NCBI GenBank assembly: GCA_021323865.1
Contig: JAJPKF010000012.1
Location: 218,308 to 282,307 of the forward strand
Length of the DNA stretch: 64,000 bases
DNA from: Pseudomonadota bacterium
GTDB taxonomy: Bacteria; Chloroflexota; UBA5177; JAJPKF01
Direction of reading: 5' to 3'
Shown one piece after another: positions 59,026-64,000 of the stretch (positions are counted from its first letter, which is position 1; the number at the start of each line of letters is the position of its first letter). The notes below the pieces were generated by a model. It was not told where the DNA came from, made no database searches, and was given only the letters and a program-made list of their open reading frames with translations. The position numbers were made by a program, and so were the translations under genes.

Positions 59026-59949
59026 ATGGCGGATCTGCTCGAGTGTGTCCCGAACTTTTCGGAAGGTCGCGACGAAGAGATCATTGCTGAGCTTCGCTCG
59101 GCACTCGGCATTCCCGGCGTCACGCTTCTGGATGTTCACTCCGATCGGGACCACAATCGCAGCGTCTTCACGCTGGTGGGAACACCCGAGGCGCTCGTCG
59201 ACGCCGTGTACCAGGCCGCCCGGGTCGCAGCTGAGCGCATCGACCTCACCAAACACACGGGGGCTCATCCGAGACTGGGGGCCACCGACGTCGTGCCGTT
59301 CATCCCGCTGACCGGCACGCCGATGTCGACCGCCGTGGAGGCCAGCAGAGCGTTGGCCGACCGTGTCTGGACCGGTCTCTCCATCCCGGTCTACTTTTAC
59401 GAAGAATCGGCCACCCAGCCCGAGCGGGTCAACCTCGAGCAGGTACGGGGCAAGGGGTTCGAGGAAGCTTTGGCCACCGTGGCGGCTGAGCCGCGTCGCA
59501 GACCCGACATCGGGAACCCACAGCTCCATCCCACGGCCGGCGCTGTGATTACCGGGGCCCGCGGGCCGCTCATCGCCTACAACATCTACCTGAACACGCC
59601 AGACATCACCATCGCGAAGGCGATCGCGAAGACCGTCCGGCATAGTGGCGGCGGCCTCCGTTTCGTCAAAGCGCTGGGGCTCGACATCCCCGAGCGAGGC
59701 TGCGTGCAGGTTTCCATGAACCTCACCAACTTCCGGCGTTCGGCCATGTTCACGGTCTTCGACCTGGTCCGCCAAGCCGCAGAGTCATATGGGGTTGCTG
59801 TGACCGACTCGGAGGTCGTTGGGCTCCTGCCTGCCGCGGCCCTCTTCGACGTCGCGCGGCATTACCTGCGCATGCATCACTTCGAGGAGAACCAGGTGTT
59901 GGAGATGCGGCTGCTCGAGACGAACCCTGATGAAGCACTCGCTTCGTGA
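59026..59949 (+). CDS. ftcD: Glutamate formimidoyltransferase (FtcD N-terminal-type)
   Basis: Transfers the formimino group of N-formimino-L-glutamate to tetrahydrofolate at the end of histidine degradation. The 307-residue protein has only the transferase half (LLECVPNFSEGRDEEII at the start, DRDHNRSVFTLVGTP with the catalytic His, HTGAHPRLGATDVVPFIP, and TGARGPLIAYNIYLNTPD). No cyclodeaminase domain is fused. GGGGAGGA lies 2-3 nt before ATG 59026. hyuB overlaps its TGA as GTGA, so the two are translationally coupled. No hutH, hutU or hutI is in the window, so the source of formimino substrate is unclear. Confidence 0.93.
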   Translation: MADLLECVPNFSEGRDEEIIAELRSALGIPGVTLLDVHSDRDHNRSVFTLVGTPEALVDAVYQAARVAAERIDLTKHTGAHPRLGATDVVPFIPLTGTPMSTAVEASRALADRVWTGLSIPVYFYEESATQPERVNLEQVRGKGFEEALATVAAEPRRRPDIGNPQLHPTAGAVITGARGPLIAYNIYLNTPDITIAKAIAKTVRHSGGGLRFVKALGLDIPERGCVQVSMNLTNFRRSAMFTVFDLVRQAAESYGVAVTDSEVVGLLPAAALFDVARHYLRMHHFEENQVLEMRLLETNPDEALAS

Positions 59950-61562
59950 ATCGCCGACCGACCCCGCTCGTGACCGACCGGCCGTTCGATGTTGTCGCCC
60001 TGCGAGTCTTCGGCAATCTGTTCAGCTCTCTCGCCGATGAAATGGGCATCGTGCTCATGCGCTCGGCGTTCTCGCCCAACATCAAGGTGCGGCGAGACTA
60101 CTCGTGCGCGGTCTTCGACCCTCAAGGACGCCTCCTGGCGCAGGCCGCACACATACCGGTCCACCTTGGGGCAATGCCTCTGGCGATGGAAGCCGTCCGC
60201 CAAAGGTTGACATTGGGGCCGGAAGACGTGGTCATTCTGAACGATCCATTCGCCGGCGGTACGCATCTCCCCGATATCAGCCTGGTATCGCCTGCCTATC
60301 ACAAGGGAGTGCTTCTCGGCTACCTGATGAGCCGAGCGCACCACTCCGATGTCGGCGGCATGACGCCGGCGTCCATGCCACTCTCGCGGGAGCTCTTCCA
60401 AGAGGGCCTGATCCTGCCGCCCGTGAAACTGGTCGAGCAAGGCGTGTTGAATCGGGAAGTCATGACGCTGATCAGCCGCAATGTCAGAACTCCTGTTGAG
60501 CGGCAGGGCGATCTGGCGGCTCAGCTTGCGGCTCAAGCCAGCGGTCGGGCGCGATTCACGGAGATCGCCTCTCGATACGGAATCGACGCGATCGAGACCC
60601 AATCGGAAGAGCTGATTCGCTATGCCGAGCTGATGACCCGTGGCATGATCCGCAAGCTCAAACCCGGCCAATGGATGGCAGAGGATCACCTCGACGACAA
60701 CGGGTTTGACGGCGAGCCGGTGGCCATTCGAGCCCAAGTTGAGGTTCCGGGAGACGACAGGCTCCGCATTGACTTCTCAGGAAGTGCACCTCAGCAGCCA
60801 GGGCCGATAAATGCCGTCGAGGCCGTGACGAGGGCGGCTCTCTTGTATGTCATCCGGGTGCTCATCGACGAGGACGTTCCCGTGAACGCCGGCATGCTTC
60901 ACCCACTCCACCTACATTTGCCGGAGGGCAGCGTGGTATGCGCACGTCCTCCCGCGGCAGTCTCGGCAGGCAACGTCGAGACGTCGCAACGGATCGTTGA
61001 TGTCCTGTTCCGCTGCTTCGCGCAGGCTATGCCCGGCCGCGTGCCGGCGGCCAGTCAAGGCACCATGAACAATGTCACCTTCGGCGGCTGGGACGCGAGT
61101 CGCAACGCTCCCTTTGCCTACTATGAGACGCTCGGCGGCGGGATGGGAGCGCGTCCATGGAATGGGGGAATGAGCGGAGTCCATGATCACATGAGCAACA
61201 CGCGCAACACGCCGGTGGAGGAGCTGGAGAGTCAGTATCCGGTCCGGGTCTGCAGGTATGAGCTCCGCAGGGGCTCGGGAGGCAAGGGAGCGCACCGTGG
61301 AGGAAACGGCATACGCCGCGATATCGAGTTCCTCTCTCCTGCGACCGCCAGCCTCATCACCGAGCGCCGTTCCATACCCCCGTACGGCTTGTCCGCTGGC
61401 GGCACCGGGGCAGCAGGCCGAAACCTTGTGATCCGCGGGGGCACTGAGATCCCCCTGCCCGGTAAGGCGGTCATCGATCTGCAATCGGCTGATGTACTCA
61501 GCATCCGAACCCCGGGAGGCGGCGGCTTCGGGAAGTTCAGGACTGCTTCCGAGTCGGCATAG
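59946..61562 (+). CDS. hyuB: Hydantoinase B / oxoprolinase B-subunit-type protein
   Basis: B subunit of ATP-dependent N-methylhydantoinase or 5-oxoprolinase-like enzymes. 538 residues: RVFGNLFSSLADEMGIVLMRSAFSPNIKVRRDYSCAVFD, AHIPVHLGAMPLAM, NDPFAGGTHLPDISLVSP, MSRAHHSDVGG (metal-site His-Asp), and the C-terminal GGGGFG segment. The GTG overlaps the ftcD stop as GTGA. The A subunit (hyuA), normally adjacent, is not in the window, so it is encoded elsewhere or the B subunit works with another partner. Coupling to ftcD points to degradation of an N-C-N-containing heterocycle. The pfkB gene follows 1 nt after the stop. Confidence 0.9.
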   Translation: MNRRPTPLVTDRPFDVVALRVFGNLFSSLADEMGIVLMRSAFSPNIKVRRDYSCAVFDPQGRLLAQAAHIPVHLGAMPLAMEAVRQRLTLGPEDVVILNDPFAGGTHLPDISLVSPAYHKGVLLGYLMSRAHHSDVGGMTPASMPLSRELFQEGLILPPVKLVEQGVLNREVMTLISRNVRTPVERQGDLAAQLAAQASGRARFTEIASRYGIDAIETQSEELIRYAELMTRGMIRKLKPGQWMAEDHLDDNGFDGEPVAIRAQVEVPGDDRLRIDFSGSAPQQPGPINAVEAVTRAALLYVIRVLIDEDVPVNAGMLHPLHLHLPEGSVVCARPPAAVSAGNVETSQRIVDVLFRCFAQAMPGRVPAASQGTMNNVTFGGWDASRNAPFAYYETLGGGMGARPWNGGMSGVHDHMSNTRNTPVEELESQYPVRVCRYELRRGSGGKGAHRGGNGIRRDIEFLSPATASLITERRSIPPYGLSAGGTGAAGRNLVIRGGTEIPLPGKAVIDLQSADVLSIRTPGGGGFGKFRTASESA

Positions 61563-61563
61563 G

Positions 61564-62595
61564 ATGGCGTCCGGATCTGTGTTCGACCGAAATCGGCTCC
61601 TGTCTTCGGTGCGTGGCTTTTCCCGGCATCCGGTGCTCGTACTCGGAGACATGGTTGCCGACGAGTACATCATCGGCCGGCCCGACCGCATCTCTCGCGA
61701 GGCCCCGGTTCTCGTGCTTCATCACGGCGAAGAGTTCGTCTGTCCAGGTGGAGCGGCCAACGTGGCCTACAATCTGGCTCGACTCGGCGCGCCGACGCGA
61801 GTCGCGGGAGTGATCGGATGTGATTCCCAGGGAGCCGCGCTGCGAGATGCTCTTGATGGCGCCGGCATCGACACGTCAGCGCTCATGGAGGTACCGGAAC
61901 GACGAACGGCCACCAAGACCAGGATCGTCGGGCGGGGTGAGCAGGAGATCCAACAGCAGATCGTGCGAGTCGATCGGGTCGACCGGAGTCAGCTGTCGGA
62001 GAGCATCACGGAACCGTTGTTAAAGATGATCGACTCAGCGATCTCCGCCGTTCATGGCCTCGTGATCTCCGACTACGAGAACGGCGTGATCAGTCAGCGG
62101 GTGATCGACCACACGCTGCCGCACGCACTCCGAAGCGGAATCGTCACCACGGTGGATTCCCACGGCGACCTCCATCGCTTTCAGGGTGTTACCGTGGCCA
62201 CACCCAACCAGCCGGAAGCGGAGTCGACGCTGCATCGGACATTCGAGTCAGAGGAGGAGGTGACGCAGGCCGGCGAGCAGCTGCGTGAGGAGATGCATGC
62301 CCGAGGACTGCTGCTTACCAGGGGAAGCAAGGGGATGATCCTCTTCGAGGAAGATCAACAGCCTCGGTCGATTCCGCCCTCGAATCTGACGGAGGTGTTT
62401 GATCCCACCGGTGCCGGTGACACGGTCTCAGCAGTCTTTACTCTCGCCCTGCTGACCGGGGCCGGCATGGCGGAGGCGGCCGTTCTCAGCAACATCGCTG
62501 CCGGAGAGGTGGTGAAGAAGCTGGGCGCAGCAGCGCTCGCTTCAGAAGACCTTATCCAGGCGGTTGAAGCTGCCCAGACGGTCGGCAAGAGCTAA
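61564..62595 (+). CDS. PfkB-family carbohydrate kinase (RfaE/HldE kinase-domain-like)
   Basis: Ribokinase-fold kinase of 343 residues. The N-terminal VLGDMVADEYIIGRPDRIS and CPGGAANVAYNLARLGA are those of the heptose-7-phosphate kinase RfaE branch; VVNP-type loop reads VATPNQPEAE; the catalytic anion hole/base is DPTGAGDTVSAVF. The enzyme may act on a sugar phosphate such as heptose 7-phosphate, but no nucleotidyltransferase or isomerase gene is adjacent. ATG 61564 is the next codon position after the hyuB stop plus one base, so it is cotranscribed with ftcD and hyuB although its chemistry is unrelated. The longer reading from 61492 lies inside hyuB. Confidence 0.88.
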   Translation: MASGSVFDRNRLLSSVRGFSRHPVLVLGDMVADEYIIGRPDRISREAPVLVLHHGEEFVCPGGAANVAYNLARLGAPTRVAGVIGCDSQGAALRDALDGAGIDTSALMEVPERRTATKTRIVGRGEQEIQQQIVRVDRVDRSQLSESITEPLLKMIDSAISAVHGLVISDYENGVISQRVIDHTLPHALRSGIVTTVDSHGDLHRFQGVTVATPNQPEAESTLHRTFESEEEVTQAGEQLREEMHARGLLLTRGSKGMILFEEDQQPRSIPPSNLTEVFDPTGAGDTVSAVFTLALLTGAGMAEAAVLSNIAAGEVVKKLGAAALASEDLIQAVEAAQTVGKS

Positions 62596-62619
62596 GAGGC
62601 CGCCTCGCAGGGCAGGGGA

Positions 62620-64000
62620 TCAGTGGCCGTCCTGCTCTCGCTTCTTCCGAGCCTCCTCGACGATCCGTTCGGCAACGTGCGCGGGTACGCGCTCATAATC
62701 CAGGATCTCCATCCTGAAGCTGCCGCGACCCTGGGTGATTGAACGGAGGGCCGTAGCGTAGTGACCCATTTCCGCCATTGGGACGTGCGCTTTGACGCGC
62801 TGCATTCCCGGGCCGGATGGCTCCATCCCCAGAATCTTGGCCCGCTTTGATGTCAGGTCGCCGATGACATCTCCCATGTAGCTGTCCGGTACCGTCACCT
62901 CAACGTTCATGATCGGCTCGAGGAGCACCGGACTGCACTTCGCGACCGCTTCCTTGAAAGCCAGCGCTCCGGCGATCTTGAACGCCATTTCGGAAGAGTC
63001 GACGTCGTGGTACTTCCCGTCGTACAGGATCGCGCGAACGTTGATGACCGGATAGCCGGCGAGGACTCCCTGCGCCATCGCCTCGTGGATGCCCTTCTCC
63101 ACCGCCGGGATGTATTGCTTGGGCACGGCGCCGCCGACGATGCGGTTGACGAACTCAAACTCCTGTTCCTGGCTCGGTTCTAGCTCGATCCATACGTCCC
63201 CAAATTGACCACGACCGCCAGTCTGCTTCTTGTGCTTGCCCTCCGCTTTGGCGCCGGTGGTGATGGTCTCCCGGTAGGGGATGCGCGGATCGCCGAGATC
63301 GAGGTCGATGCTGTAGCGGCGCCGCAGCCGCTCCACGGCGATGGCAAGGTGTGACTCTCCAACGCCGGAGAGGATGGTCTCGGCCGTCTGCGGGTCACGC
63401 TCGACCCGCAATGTCGGGTCCTCCTCGAGGAGGCGGTGCAGGGCCTGTCCCAGCTTGTCCAGGTCGGCCTTGGTCTTCGGGTTGACCGTCGCGCCGTACG
63501 CTGGAGCCGGAAAGTTGATTCCCTCCAGCTTGACCGGTGAGTCTTTGACCGTCAAGGTGTCGCCCGTCAGCGTGTGATGGAGCTTGGCGACGGCGCCGAT
63601 GTCCCCCAAAACAATCTGTGGAACGTGCTCCTGGGTCTTCCCGCGGACGATGAGGGTGGGACCGACGTGCTCGTCGGCTCCCCGGGTGGCGTTGAAGACG
63701 TGGCTGTCGTTGCGCAGGCTCCCGCCAAACACGCGGAAGTAGTTGAGCTTTCCGACGTACGGGTCGCTGACGGTTTTGAACACCAGCGCCGAGAGTGGCG
63801 TTTCCGGCTTGAGCGACGCCTCGATCGGGTTCGGGGTGAAGGCGACGAGGCCGTCGAGCAGCAGCTCAACGCCGATGTTGTGGGTCGCGGAGCTGACGAA
63901 CACCGGATAGACTCCCCGTGTCAGAACGGCTTTTCTGAGCGCCGCCTGCAGCTCTCCAGCGTCCAGCTCGCCACCGTCGAGATACTTTCCGAGCAGCTCG
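62620..64000 (-). CDS. Elongation factor G-like protein (EF-G2 type), 5' part outside window
   Basis: C-terminal two thirds of a translational GTPase homologue, about 460 residues seen. The frame runs to the window edge (ELLGKYLDGGELDAGELQAAL) and continues through YPVFVSSATHNIGVELLLDGL, domain II (SALVFKTVSDPYVGKLNYFRVFGG), domain IV with QTGGRGQFGDVWIELEP, GVLAGYPVINVRAILYDG and domain V ending in PMAEMGHYATALRSITQGRGSF. The GTPase domain is not visible. The divergent segment after the G domain and the short C-terminal tail fit the EF-G2 group of actinobacteria and Chloroflexota rather than the main FusA, but the full gene is needed. Convergent with the pfkB gene. Confidence 0.9.
   Translation of the reverse strand, partial: ELLGKYLDGGELDAGELQAALRKAVLTRGVYPVFVSSATHNIGVELLLDGLVAFTPNPIEASLKPETPLSALVFKTVSDPYVGKLNYFRVFGGSLRNDSHVFNATRGADEHVGPTLIVRGKTQEHVPQIVLGDIGAVAKLHHTLTGDTLTVKDSPVKLEGINFPAPAYGATVNPKTKADLDKLGQALHRLLEEDPTLRVERDPQTAETILSGVGESHLAIAVERLRRRYSIDLDLGDPRIPYRETITTGAKAEGKHKKQTGGRGQFGDVWIELEPSQEQEFEFVNRIVGGAVPKQYIPAVEKGIHEAMAQGVLAGYPVINVRAILYDGKYHDVDSSEMAFKIAGALAFKEAVAKCSPVLLEPIMNVEVTVPDSYMGDVIGDLTSKRAKILGMEPSGPGMQRVKAHVPMAEMGHYATALRSITQGRGSFRMEILDYERVPAHVAERIVEEARKKREQDGH

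Overview
The window is a GC-rich, gene-dense bacterial chromosome segment with no mobile elements, CRISPR arrays, rRNA genes or prophage. The gene set looks like a deep-branching, probably Gram-positive-type or monoderm bacterium. It has MurJ, a FemAB-like transferase, a Pkn-type kinase, EF-G2-type and MshC-like proteins, K+-independent H+-pyrophosphatase, class II ribonucleotide reductase, and no outer-membrane genes. I lean towards Chloroflexota or a related Terrabacteria lineage; this is inference from gene content, not from a marker tree. GTG and TTG starts are common, operons often overlap by ATGA or GTGA, and every tRNA encodes its CCA.

Region 1 (1-13.5 kb) is housekeeping metabolism. 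It holds phosphoglycerate mutase (cut by the window edge), an IscU-like scaffold with a cysteine desulfurase, a sugar transferase, PPi-type phosphofructokinase, two small membrane proteins, an M20 amidohydrolase, a secreted M23 peptidase, FabI, a DUF6391-like protein, HppA, HemB and a small basic protein.

Region 2 (13.5-36 kb) is mixed. It carries a divergent SpoU methyltransferase, a zinc-ribbon/matrixin protein, an FGGY kinase, a phosphoribosyltransferase and DnaX. Then come tRNA-Pro, FtsY-Ffh, an AIM24/cNMP/Crp operon, and a MshC/CysS-like ligase with an aldehyde dehydrogenase and a Dabb protein. Further on are an orphan peptide-binding lipoprotein, thymidine kinase, a BBE flavoprotein, a sulfite-oxidase-like enzyme, a secreted beta-propeller, GNAT, tRNA-Ile/tRNA-Ala and an APH-family kinase.

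Region 3 (36-48 kb) is the information-processing core: rpsA, clpC, radA, ispD, ispF, rlmB, tRNA-Thr/Tyr/Thr, rpmG, tRNA-Trp, secE, nusG, rplK, rplA, rplJ, rplL. It is a compressed version of the classical Firmicutes clpC-to-rpoB order, but rpoBC is absent downstream. rplA carries an in-frame TAG at codon 56. An L10-leader RNA with a strong attenuator precedes rplJ.

Region 4 (48-64 kb) starts with cell-envelope genes (murJ, femAB-like, a Ser/Thr kinase fused to a bacterial PH-like domain). A tightly overlapping five-gene unit follows: GTP cyclohydrolase II, RibD-type reductase, a zinc-site-less MDR dehydrogenase, a 6-pyruvoyltetrahydropterin synthase homologue and a GT4 glycosyltransferase. 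It is the best candidate here for an undescribed pathway. The window ends with nrdJ (with a 31-nt-spaced operator-like repeat in its promoter), an FtcD-HyuB-PfkB operon and a partial EF-G-like gene.
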